A DNA stretch of 64,000 bases from positions 744,001-808,000 of the forward strand of contig LSAX01000009.1 in assembly GCA_001557505.1 (NCBI GenBank), in the 5' to 3' direction. The stretch comes from Reticulascus tulasneorum. Its lineage: Eukaryota; Ascomycota; Sordariomycetes; Glomerellales; Reticulascaceae. Below are positions 1 to 10,442 of this stretch, one piece after another. The notes beneath the pieces are model-generated. The model made no database searches and was not told the origin of the DNA. It saw only the letters and a program-made list of their open reading frames with translations. Position 1 is the first letter of the stretch. Every line of letters starts with the position of its first letter. The translations under genes were made by a program, and so were the position numbers.

Positions 1-1802
1 GACCTCCTCTGTCCCATTTGGCCGCATATACCACGGCTCCATCCTTGGATCTGAAGGGCCCGTGGCGGTCGACAGCATACTCCACTGCATACATGCCAAA
101 CTCATCTCATGCCACCGCTGTACATCTCGCATCCATTGATCATCTGGAAGTGGACCCTGCCTACCGTCAGACATAAGGTCACGGCTATTTAATAGCTGGC
201 TCCCCAAACTGCGGAGGTTATCCGAAATCAGGCCATAGAAGCCAAACGCAGAAGTCCAAAACCAGGTAAAGCGAATCTGAGCAGCTTCATCCTCTGGCCA
301 TATAAGACGCATTGCTTCATCCTGCGCGTCGATTGTTGACCTCAGCTCAGTGCATTTAGATTGGCTACAAAATTGCTCCTGGACTTTGCACGCCATCGCA
401 GAGGCAACTTGGTTTTGGCGATATAAGCCATTAGCAATTTGCTGCGTGCCCTCGGCATCTGTTACGATTTGTTGGGCAACCAGCGTCGTCGCGTTATACC
501 ACGGGTCATTGGTTGGGGCTGCGAAGACCACCTTGTTCGCGGCAAGCGTAACGATATATAAGTCGCCAGACGTGTCCAGGAGCTCTGGGATGGGCTTCAC
601 CGTTGAGCCACTGTCCATTGTTCCATTATAATAAAATGCTTGTTTGACACTGTTCGAGGGTGGAACTTAGCAAAAACAACTTGATCTGGTGCGCGTGTTA
701 CCGAATTTGGCAACTTACCCAAGTTCGAAGTCCGCCTCGTCACGGTTCCATTCCTCGGCCATACGGTCCTCCAACTCGTCATTCGACGCCTCGAAGGTGT
801 AATTGACAGCATACTGAAGATCGTAACTAGGTGTTTTGCCGTAATGAAATCGTGTAAATGATCGCTCAGCCGACCGATTGTAGATAGAGGTATATCCATC
901 CGAAACGAGTGGCGCACAATGAAACACTCTTCGGAACTGAAAACGCTCACTGGAGGGCGCATTGATGCCTAAATCGCTATGACTGTCTAGCAGTCCTGTG
1001 TCTAATATGAGGTTTTTGTCCTGGGACTTGCAGATGATGGGATCAAAGGGGCAGCTGGCATTGTTTTGGATCAAAGTCGGCAATTTAGTCTTGACGAAGG
1101 TACCGCATCCCAAAGCTCCAGGACTCTCGGCCGCGTAACACTGCTTTGCGTAAGCAGCCGCGGCCTCGCGCTGCCGGTTTAAGTAAGGTCTTAAGGATGT
1201 CACCAGCTCCGTTGGATTGACCGACCAATACGCTGTTTGATTTGGTGCCATACATCTTGACCCGGATATCAGCACTTCGTCCCCAATGCCGTTGGATATT
1301 TGCGACGAGAACCCGGAGGCAGCCGTGAAACCCGCTGCAGTCAAAACAGCGACGAGAAGCAGGATGAGCAAGCGTGAACTTGTCTTCCACGCTGTATCTT
1401 TCCACGACCAGAGTACAACCAGCAATGTCCCCAATGCGCTTTCTGGGTTGGAACTGTTACGCAGGAGAGCTTGTCTCTGGTAGTGAATGGCATCGCCTCC
1501 TCTCTGGGACGAGTACGCGTAGTGCAAAACGAGGCACACAATTCTCCACACGCGCGTGCCCACTTGAATATCCAACGTCAGCATGTGTGCAAAGAATTAG
1601 CTAGAAGAGCCTCTAGCAGCAACGCTGCTCGGCCATCTATCGGGACGGGACTGAGCTTACCCCAAGCGACGAAGAAGGCGACAAAGGCGATCAGCAGGTT
1701 GGCGATATCACGACGAACCGTCAAAGTCGAGCCCATAACGGCGCCACGAGACCAGTTGGTCCATACTCCTAGGTACACTGGATAGTCGTTGTCCGAGCTC
1801 AT
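1..1802 (-). CDS. Large fungal membrane protein, 3' end cut off by window edge
   Basis: Exon model: 1802..1661, 1562..719 and 649..1, continuing past the window edge. Donors are GTAAGC and GTAAGT and phase is kept at both junctions. The start ATG opens a polar N-terminus with the G-V-W-T-N-W-S-R stretch common in a poorly characterised group of fungal integral membrane proteins. Hydrophobic segments follow near residues 32-50 and again around residues 90-115. After these comes a long non-membrane region with several N-x-S/T sites and paired cysteines, which suggests a luminal or extracellular domain. I recognise the family pattern but not a function. No downstream domain can be judged because the gene is incomplete. 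The second exon junction uses an acceptor (CAG at 652..650) that avoids in-frame stops; an acceptor at the nearer TAAG would introduce a stop. Confidence 0.72.
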
Positions 1803-4307
1803 GATGGCTAATTCTCAAGCAAATGGTAATCGGCGCTTAGAAGACAGCAACTATTCGGCCAAACAGCTTGAAGTCTGGGCTTTAGGGCTGACTTAGCAAG
1901 TACCAATTCTCCAACGACATCGCCATTATATAAGACTCCAACGGCGGCATCAAACTATCTGGCACTTCGCATGGCTCCCCGGGCTGAAGAGTGGGGAGAC
2001 GGGGGAGTTAATGCGACCAGGACAGGGATATTGCTTACGTGAGAGGTCTATCGATAATTTCTGGGAGTCGGATGCAGCCATCATTCGGTAGCAGCCCGCT
2101 CTGCCCCTCTTGCGAGGACCTTATCTTCATTAGCGTTGTAGTAGTGCCAAACTTAGACCTTAAAACCCGTGGTCTCCAACCACCTTCAGCCCAGCAACGT
2201 TCGAACCGACATGATCTGCAGCAAAAATCTTGCCTCTTGCCTAGCTAAGACGTTAGTTCTTCCGCCCTTCTGCCCACATCGCAACACCTCCGTTCTATTT
2301 TCACGATTATTTGCCAAGAAACCAGGTATAGCCATGTAGGTGGCAAAGATTGCACCATACTACGAAGTACGGAGTAGCCAGCCGGCCATATGGTATGGGT
2401 CTCCACGACCCGAAGAAGGAGGGCCTGGACGCAAATTTTGCGACTTGAGTAGTGAGTGGCCTAGGCGTCTTGCGTTGTGGAAACTGGGCATTACTCAGGA
2501 TCCCCGGAAGGTCTCCTCCTCGTCGATAGTGTCAGCTGCGAGCATCATTGTGCCTTGGATCCTGCAGATGTCCTTCCGATCGCGGGGTCACAGAACGGCC
2601 GATTCTGCCATGGATTCTTGGAGCTTATCATTATCCGTCCTCTTAGGAAACATTGCACATATCTCCTGTGAGCCCAGAACGCCCGTTTCGTGCTTAAAAT
2701 ACCACAGCAAACCCCAATTTTTCACAGAATCCGGATTTCACAGACACCAGCGTTCATAAGCTTGAAGCTAGGTACATCACTTGATACGCTAGCTTGGTGT
2801 GTCGTCGCTAACGAGCGCGGATGGCGGTGAGGCCGTCCTGAAATGTTCCGTCTTCATGGAATTCAATGACCATGTCCGCACACGGCACATCTGGAAGCTT
2901 TGTGGGGTAACGTATCGCTTGTACTTGCATGCCCACGCCCAGCCGTCATCTGTTTCCTCGTAGGTCGAATAGAAGATTGGTTCAGTAGCATGGGGATTCT
3001 TGAAGGGCAGGATCCACTCGGCTTCTGAGGCTTCCGCCAGACATAATCCATACCCCGCAGCGGTCCCCACCATCGCTTCGATTGATCTGCTCTACTAAAC
3101 ACATTTTTACAACTGTGTAGCAATTATCGTCCAGGTTTGCTAGTATGATTACGGATAGGCAGGAGGTTTGAGAATGATCGAAATCATGAAAACTGTTGGA
3201 GGTGGACGGGATGTCGTTGAATAATCCTGCAAGTATGTCGTTGGTTGTGAGGATGCAGCGGCCCCCCCTGTCACTCATATACTTCCCGGGAACCACTCAT
3301 GGCGCAAGATTGGGATAAGCGCGAGTCGAGAGAGACAACAGCCCCCAATGGAGTGATTTCGCGGGTGTGTTACACTATGGATACGTCTAGTGCTGTGGAA
3401 CGCTTTTCGGGGCTAAAAAGCCATGTGCGCTCTGCATGTTCGTGGGTACACGTACCGTTTGCAGCCGGAGTTAATGGTGCAGCCGCTGGCCACTGTAGCA
3501 GTGATGTGTGGAGTAAGCTTACAGACGTGTTTGCATGGGGATGTACTGGCCTCGCCATGCTGGGCAGTGCAAGAACGAGAAAAGGAAGCACGGCCTCCAT
3601 TCCGAAGAAGCTCTTAGGGGCATGGTTACAGATCCCAAAAAGTAGAGATAGGTTGCCGTCAACATCACGCTGGTAGCCCAATCGGTAGCCTGATACTTGC
3701 GACCAGCAACTTCCATTATTGAAACAAAGCAACTGCTTGCACAGCCCCCAAGAACCCCGCTGCCACTCGGTGGCAGATATGATGGGTACTTCCAAAGGGT
3801 GACATGTTGTGGGCAAGGCTGTCGTCCCGTTTGGATCTCGGCGTCCCACTTGGATCCCGGCCATGGCGTTCTAGCCTCTGGTCAGAAGGTGTCAGCCCGT
3901 CAGGTGATCTCACCTACAACTTATGAATGTGGTTGCATTTACGTGCAAATGTACCCAGGGCGGACGAATGTCACCAATTCCGCGGATTAAAAGTAACAAA
4001 TGCGCCGCTTTGGGCCAGAAGCTGAATGATACTTGGCCGGCTAGTTGTGCAGCTCTGGCTTGCAGGTGTCAGTCAACCTTACTGGGAAGTCTCGCGCCAC
4101 GCATCAAAGCTGAACATTGCCCAGCCACCACCATGATCGGCGATGCCATTGGCGCACCTCAGTCGCTCTTGGCGGTCGACCGAACGGTGAGGCTCTCTCC
4201 AGATTGTTGAAAAACCCTTTGCCCACCGCGGATCATGTTGTGCATCACCAATCCACAGCGACCCCAGACCATCAGTAGCTACTCCTCGCCAAAGTCTGAC
4301 CGTCAAA
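1803..4307. other. Intergenic stretch without a confident gene
   Basis: About 2.5 kb between two divergent gene starts. Several open frames of 60-165 codons exist on both strands, but none shows a recognisable family. The only stretch with some protein-like character is on the minus strand at 2789-3296 and is listed separately. Confidence 0.5.
2789..3296 (-). CDS. Possible small hypothetical protein
   Basis: Two overlapping minus-strand open frames (3296..2982 and 3073..2789) look mildly protein-like. The first contains a Cys-containing hydrophobic run (S-C-L-S-V-I-I-L-A-N-L). The second has an aromatic, acidic stretch (Y-E-E-T-D-D-G-W-A-W-A-C). They could be two exons of one small protein, but I could not find a convincing donor/acceptor pair that keeps phase. 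No signal peptide is obvious and the family is not recognised. It may be chance open frame. Confidence 0.2.
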
Positions 4308-5638
4308 ATGTCCGGTATTGAGGTCGTAGCTGCAGTTGCTGCCATAGTCTCTGGTTTCGTCTCTGGAGTCAAGCTGTACCAAACTTGGAAGGAGAGTAGA
4401 GAGAAAGATGGCAAACAAAGCACGAAGACTGCCGTAATTAACTTGACTTCTGCGGATGACTTGTCAAATGACGCTGAATCTCGATCACAAGTTAGCCTCT
4501 TCAAGTCATGGAAGGTGGGCAAAGTTAAAGATACGCTGCAGAAGTCGCCAAAAAAGACAACCACCGGCACCGATGATGTAGAGACATCGTTGCATACATC
4601 TGGACCTCTAGTGAAGCGGGCATACGACACCGATTTCCGCAAACTCGGCAAGAAATTCGCAGCTGGAGACGGTAAGAGCAGCCCGAAACTTACGCCCGTG
4701 GACATATGCCGGTTTCATTCCAGAGATCCTGTCAGGGCCGGCGCCCACAGGAGTTGTAGTATAGAGTGAAGGGGCACGCGGCTTGGTCACTGTAGGCCTC
4801 TTGCTAGGTAGGTGTATGTAGATGACGGTTTTTATCTCTGAACCCCTTAGGTCTACCTCGGGGCCCTCCTGCTCTATATAACTTTGACCTTCGTGGTTCC
4901 TCTCAGTGGTAGGTAACAGGGGCCCCCCTGGTCCATTACCTCACCTCTTCCCCTAGGGTCCCGACTACTCGTGACAGATCGGGAGAATCCAGATGCAGTC
5001 CTACCTCACTACTCTCCAACAGTCCGTAATTGAGCTGCTAGGCAGTGCCCTGAATGGAAAGCCGACGGAAGTGAATCTGTCTCGTCTACTTGTGACAAGC
5101 GACGCAGTTCAGAATGGTTCTCTTCGAGCCATGGCCGACCAATTCCAGCGCATGTCTGTCACTGCGCCAATCTCTAAACATGCTAACCTCCCAGTCTTAC
5201 CGACATCGGCTGAGCGAGCAAGACGATACAAACAATACTGTCCAGCCGCGTTGGCACAGCAGATGTCAGGGATTGGACAACACCCTCGAGACCTAGCTTT
5301 CAAAGACTGTATGTGGGCACACTGAGGATTTCCTCCGGGTAAGCGTAACGGGTACTCCGAGTTAACCGACACAATTACAACGCCTATCCTAACACAACAT
5401 TGCGGTTTAACGAATGGTTTGCACCTCATAGATTTTTTGCGAAGAGTCACTTGCTGATGGAAAAAGACCTACATGGTTTCTCCAACGCGTCGAAGTATCC
5501 GGTTTACGGCTGCATTCTCTGCGACAAGAAAGGCGTGATTGCAAACTTTAACTGTGTTCCATCTTACGAACAACATCTTTATAGCCATTCAAATATGGAG
5601 TTTGATGATGAAATAGACATTCTAGAGGGACCAAATTA
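4308..5638 (+). pseudogene. Decayed fungal gene with STAND-type N-terminus
   Basis: The 5' part starts with an ATG at 4308 and a hydrophobic N-terminus (M-S-G-I-E-V-V-A-A-V-A-A-I-V-S-G) typical of fungal proteins that begin with a short membrane-associating helix, including several STAND and prion-like N-terminal families. A second block from about 4993 continues a plausible protein, ending in a K-D-C-M motif and then S-E-L-T-D-T-I-T-T-P-I. A TGA at 5323-5325 lies in frame between these motifs. After the codon at 5398-5400 the frame shifts to reach N-E-W-F-A-P-H-R-F-F-A-K-S-H (from about 5400), which runs to a stop at 5638. No donor/acceptor choice I tried between 4672 and 4993 preserves phase. 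Together these indicate a broken gene, although a sequencing error or unusual splicing could explain one of the lesions. Confidence 0.5.
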
Positions 5639-6343
5639 ATTGCGACATCTTAAGCTAGATGTTGACGGTACAAGTTGGCGAATCATTACTATGGTTTAAC
5701 ACCAGTTACACATAATCGAGATCCATCTCCAGTCCAGCGACTTGCAACCACTTGCAAATCAAAGAGGGATACGAAGAAGGGGGAGGGAGGTCTTGCCTAG
5801 CTATTATCAAACGGTGATGGCATTTCACAAACAAGTACAAGAGTAAAGTAGGTAAAGCATCATAGGCTTCATAGCTATCAGTTTAATAAAACGGTTGAAG
5901 GTCAGAGTGCAGTTCGTTTCCTAGAATTTACGATGTAACTGACATGTCTCCATTCCAATGGATTGAGCGACTCTGCCTAACAGCAGTTGTGACATATCAC
6001 CACGAGGATAACGAGAAGCCTTATTCAATGAGGACAGCTTGAGAGGACGGGTCGGAAAGAAAGTTGATGTGGATCCGTTATCCCCTTCTGGACCGATTTC
6101 GGCATGGTCAGATCTTCTAAGTCGACACCCGGGTATCGCCGTTATGTCGAATTGCTCGCTTGAACAGGCGGGGTCCCAATTGGCACGCCACGTCACAAAC
6201 CTGTTACGGCCATGCACATGCAAATTTTAAGCACGCACAATTGACTCCTGGCTCCCAGCTTATCAAGAAAAAAAACCACAAAGCAAAAACCTTTACGGTT
6301 CTACTTTCTCTCCGTCGTAATTCGCTCTTTCATAACAGTAGGC
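5639..6343. other. Intergenic, promoter side of the methyltransferase gene
   Basis: About 700 bases with no supportable gene. It includes a purine-rich run at 5770-5790 and an A-rich run (about 6265-6280) shortly before the downstream start codon. Confidence 0.5.
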
Positions 6344-7272
6344 ATGTCGGATTCGGGTCAAAGCAAACCTCCAGATGCCTTGATTAGCAAGGATGTAGGG
6401 ATGAAGTACTGGGAGGGGATCGACGCCGACGTCAATGGCATGCTTGGAGGGGTACCCATGCTCGAAGGGTTCTCCTCTATCTCTAAAGTTGACCTGCAGG
6501 GCTCGCGCAACTTCCTGGCAAAGCTTGGAATTGGTAAGAAGGCTGGCCAACGCGTTGTGGCCGACGCTGTTGAGGGAGGGGCAGGGTGTGTAACACTTCA
6601 TCATACCCTTGTTCTCAAATAGACGATTGGAGATATATCAGAATCCATGCTAAAGTTAGCCCCTGCGTGGGCAAATCTAGGATCGGTAGGGTCACCACTG
6701 GTTTGCTCCTTAATGTGGCCAAGCAGGTCGACGTTATCGAGCCCGTGGTCAAATTCACCGCCGAGTTACAAGGCAAGACTGGTGTGCGGAACATCTTCAA
6801 CGTTGGACTGCAAGACTGGATTCCTGCCGACGGCGCTCGGTATGATCTGATTTGGCTGCAGTGGTGCGTCGGCCACCTCACGGACGAGCAGCTCGTTCAA
6901 TTTCTTGAGCGATGCCAGTTAGTCCTAGACCTAGAAGGAGGCGTCATCGTCATCAAGGAAAACATAAGCACCAGTGAGGTCGACATTTACGACAGCATTG
7001 ACAGCAGCGTTACAAGGCGGGTTCTCCTGGCAGTGTGGTGTCAAATTCCGCTACACACGTTGTGGTTGTGGCCTATATGCTAACATTTTGACAGGGAAGA
7101 CAGGAAATTTCTCAGTATATTCAAACAGGCCGGCTTACGTGTCGTGAGGATGGAACTCCAGAAGGGGTTTTCCAAAACCTTCCCAGAGAAGCTATTCCCA
7201 GTGATGATGTATGCGTTGAAACCCGAGGCGCTTCTTCCGAACCAGGGGGAGGACACAACACAGCAGGAATAG
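6344..7272 (+). CDS. Alpha-N-terminal protein methyltransferase, NTM1/Tae1 type
   Basis: Exons 6344..6585, 6681..7016 and 7095..7272 give 251 residues, a usual length for the NTM1 family (SAM-dependent enzymes that methylate the alpha-amino group of X-Pro-Lys N-termini, for example on ribosomal proteins). Family hallmarks are Y-W-E-G-I, then D-V-N-G-M-L-G-G, then S-R-N-F-L near the N-terminus. The SAM-binding loop G-A-G-I-G-R-V-T is assembled exactly across intron 1. Later come D-L-I-W-L-Q-W-C-V-G-H-L-T-D and K-E-N-I, and the substrate-loop motif S-S-V-T-R. Intron 2 fits only with a GC donor (GCGGGT at 7017), which restores T-R-E-D-R-K-F in frame. The function is confident from family; the second intron boundary is inferred. 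Expected in cytosol or nucleus. Confidence 0.87.
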
Positions 7273-7984
7273 CTGTCTGAGCCAGAAACGCCAAGTTAAG
7301 ATTCCAAAGCGGACATGGGATTTCGAGGAAACAAAGCGATGGGCTACCCTCAAGCAAAGGTAAGCCTCAGATAGCTTCAATACCGTGAACATGTTTCTGA
7401 ACCATTCTATGAAGATCTTGGAACGCTTCAGGGAGCTTTCACGGTATACCCAGTTGTGTGGAGTGTGGTTTGCCGGGCAGGTGCAAAAAATACGTGTTGA
7501 TCATGAATATAGCTTAGGGGATGGCATTACTATGCGTGTAGCTAGAGATTATAGGTCCGAGATAAGTAGATGTCAGAAGAGGGCATGGATATCGAGCATA
7601 ATGGACTGGTCGTGAAGCATGGAGATCGCCGCGGCTTCTCACCATAGGAGAGGAGCACAACACAAGGCGGACCGGATAAAGAATGATTCACCGCGAGAGT
7701 GCTTCCTGAGAAATCTAGAGGGAGAGCTCATACGAGAGCAGCCTGTGAGGCAAGTAATATCAACCCCACCACTCTAGCGATGTCTCCTGTGAGCACACCC
7801 CGCTTAAGACCCGACAGCGGCAAAGCCACAACCACGCTAGTCCGTTCCTGGTCATCGGATTTTAAGGCACGTGCCCTGCATCCTCCACGAACTACATCTC
7901 GCCCTGCAAGGTAAGGTACTTCCAAAATGCACATCGTGGCCTCAAAGTGATCAATGTTTCCAGCACCGGCTCCATTTTACTGCA
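7273..7984. other. Intergenic between methyltransferase and regulator genes
   Basis: About 710 bases. Short open frames occur at 7385-7615 and 7699-7914 but have no recognisable features. The region probably holds the terminator of the upstream gene and the promoter of the downstream gene. Confidence 0.45.
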
Positions 7985-9558
7985 ATGGGGAGTAATTTCC
8001 AGTTTGTTGATTGGACCCAGAATGATAAGGCGACCAAGAAACTGGTGCGTAGCCATGTGATGAAGGGTAGGAACGTCGGGAGAAAAGTCCATCGGCCATC
8101 ACGGTTGGAGCTGTCCAAGCGGAGGCCGTATGATGTCAACCCTTTATCTCTCAGATCTAGCAGGGAGCTTGAAGGCAACACAAGGGATGGATCTGGAAGT
8201 TCATCTCCCATCTCTATAGCAAGGAACCTCGGAGATGTCTTACTCTCCGTCCCGTTCCCTATAGAGCTCGATCCCCAATCACTGCAGGTCATCCATCTCT
8301 GTAAGTACGATGTAGTTAGATCAAGATCATTATGAAGATCTGCTAACTTAGGATTGAAGTCTTTTCCTACATCACAGAAAAGGTGTTCCCTTCTCATCTG
8401 GGTATTTCAGCAGAGAACTGCAAGTGCTTGTGGCTTCCGTTGATGCTTCTCGACGAGGCTTGTAAGTTGCTCAAGTTGGCGCGATGGCCGAATTCGCTGA
8501 CATATGTGGCTTCCAGCATCTCATTGTACTATTGCGTCAATGGAAGCCTTTAACCATTTCTTCTTTCCTGGGCTTGTGAACTCGCCAAACGCGCTTTACC
8601 ATCTTTCCCACACTTTCAACTTGGTCAACGAGAGGCTCCAGACTGATGAAGCGTTGTCAAACTCCACCATAGGGATTGTAATGTCACTTATTAGTCAAAA
8701 GCAGTTAAAGAAGGAACACGAGGAAGTCGTAATCTACTATGAGGGCCTGAAGAGAATGATTGAGCTACGTGGTGGCTTTGGCTCACTCGAAAATAACCTT
8801 CCACTCCTGTTGAAGTTTTGCAAGTAAACGCTTCTTCTCCTGGTGCTGAAAGTATCACATGACATTAACATTCAACTCACAGGACAGATATTATCTACGC
8901 TCTTCAATATGGGGGCCCCATCTCGTTCTTTAGAGACCGCATGTCTGAGGTAAAAAATGTGCTATCTTCGCGAGGACTTCGTGTTGACCACGGGCGGCCA
9001 GCATCCGCACTTCGGCACAAAGAGTTGAGCCCCGGCATCCAAGAGACAATAGTAGACGTCACAAGTATCACTGGATTATTCAACAACACCCCTGGCGGCA
9101 TTGAACTAGACCCGCTTATATTCCAGGAGTTGCTAACATCTATCAACTCTCGCTTAATCCGATTTAGTCCCTTGAAAAACCCCAGTCCCATGTCGCCTAT
9201 TGAAGCAGGGTATCATATTGGATTGATTATCTTCATGATGATCTTGTTTCTTCAATACGACCGTCATCGAATCTTGGAGTTTGAGCTTGTGACCCGGCGG
9301 CTCGAGGAGGTGATTGATGGCAGTCTTAAAGAGGACGATGCAGACTTGCATCTTTGGCTTATGTTTATCGGTGGTATCTGGATTTTAGGAGATGACGATG
9401 GATTCTGGCTCATTTCTAGAATACACAAATCCGTCCAGGGTTCAGGTATTAATAGCTGGGAAGAGGTTCATCAGTCCTTCAGCGGGTTTCCATGGATCAA
9501 TATACTACACGACCAGCCGGGCAAGAGAGTGTGGGACTTGTTGAATCAACGGTCCTAG
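7985..9558 (+). CDS. Fungal transcription-factor-like protein without a visible zinc cluster
   Basis: Exons 7985..8300, 8360..8461, 8517..8823 and 8883..9558 keep phase and give 466 residues. The N-terminus has F-Q-F-V-D-W followed by R-S-H-V-M-K-G-R-N-V-G-R-K. This motif marks a widespread family of fungal regulators that share the C-terminal half of Zn2Cys6 proteins (Fungal_trans_2/DUF3468 type) but lack the Cys6 DNA-binding domain. The middle and C-terminal parts are helical and match that layout: a leucine-rich stretch with M-I-E-L-R-G-G-F-G-S-L, then a D-R-H-R-I-L-E-F segment. The ATG at 7985 was chosen because the conserved motif begins directly after it; an upstream in-frame start at 7871 adds residues with no family support. 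Role inferred as regulatory; targets unknown. Confidence 0.8.
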
Positions 9559-10442
9559 GTTTATCGCTTGACGCAAGACATGCGCAGCATATTTCATTTG
9601 CGTTCAGGTCTCAGCATTGAGTTGAAACCAAGATAGGAAATTCTGATGCCCCTATGGTAGATCTCGGTAATTCACATAATGGGCTCGTGAACAAGGATCT
9701 CATGATGACCCTGCGCGAGAGAGGATGAGACGAATCTCTTCTGATATCGGTAGATTAGGAGCGTGGGGATACTTAGGGAGTCCAAGATGATTACTGTGTC
9801 CCGCGGGCAACCCACTAGCCTTAGCTCAAGCACCCAGGGCGATCAATCGGGGCATGGGCGGTCTTTGCATCTGATGCTGCGGTGACAAATAGTTCCCAAA
9901 AAGCTTAATCAAAATAATTGCGATCTTGGAACTCTTAGTTATGCAATAGCTCATTCGACTGCCAAGTCATGGACAGCCTTGGCACCTATGAATTATCTCA
10001 CGATCCATGGATTCTTGTTCCAGCTCAAAATGTATAGGTCTCTTTGACCAACTCTTCAAACGAACTGGAGAACCCATCTCCTACAATCTTCTTATCTGGG
10101 TGAGAACACACTACGGGTTCCTAGCCACTGCCACGATAAGATAAGGGACGGGGCAGGCAGTTATATCGCCGAGGTTTGGGAGGGTCTTATATTTCGAATA
10201 AGACTGCACGTACAACACTTTTAAGGATTGCTCTCTGATCAACCAAGCAGGAACACATCGTTGCAGGATAAGACCTTATGAGTTACTTGTGGGAGCCGGT
10301 GAGTATGGCCGCACGTTGTCATCTGAGAATCTCTCGACATGCATATCACATTACTTTACATGTAAATGTATTATATTTTCTCACTGGCTTGGGTTCAATT
10401 GACAAAAGTAGAACGCCTCTCGCGGACATCATGAAACCCCAA
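9559..10442. other. Intergenic between convergent genes
   Basis: About 880 bases between two gene 3' ends. Nothing with coding character was seen. It presumably holds the 3' UTRs of both genes. Confidence 0.5.

Noticed and set aside
2340..2759. 139-codon open frame on the plus strand
   Set aside because: No family features; probably chance.
3370..3864. 164-codon open frame on the minus strand
   Set aside because: Composition looks random, with no signal peptide, domain or splice partner.
7985..8300. Zn2Cys6 DNA-binding domain expected in the regulator gene
   Set aside because: No Cys6 pattern in the N-terminal exon or directly upstream; only the regulatory half is present.
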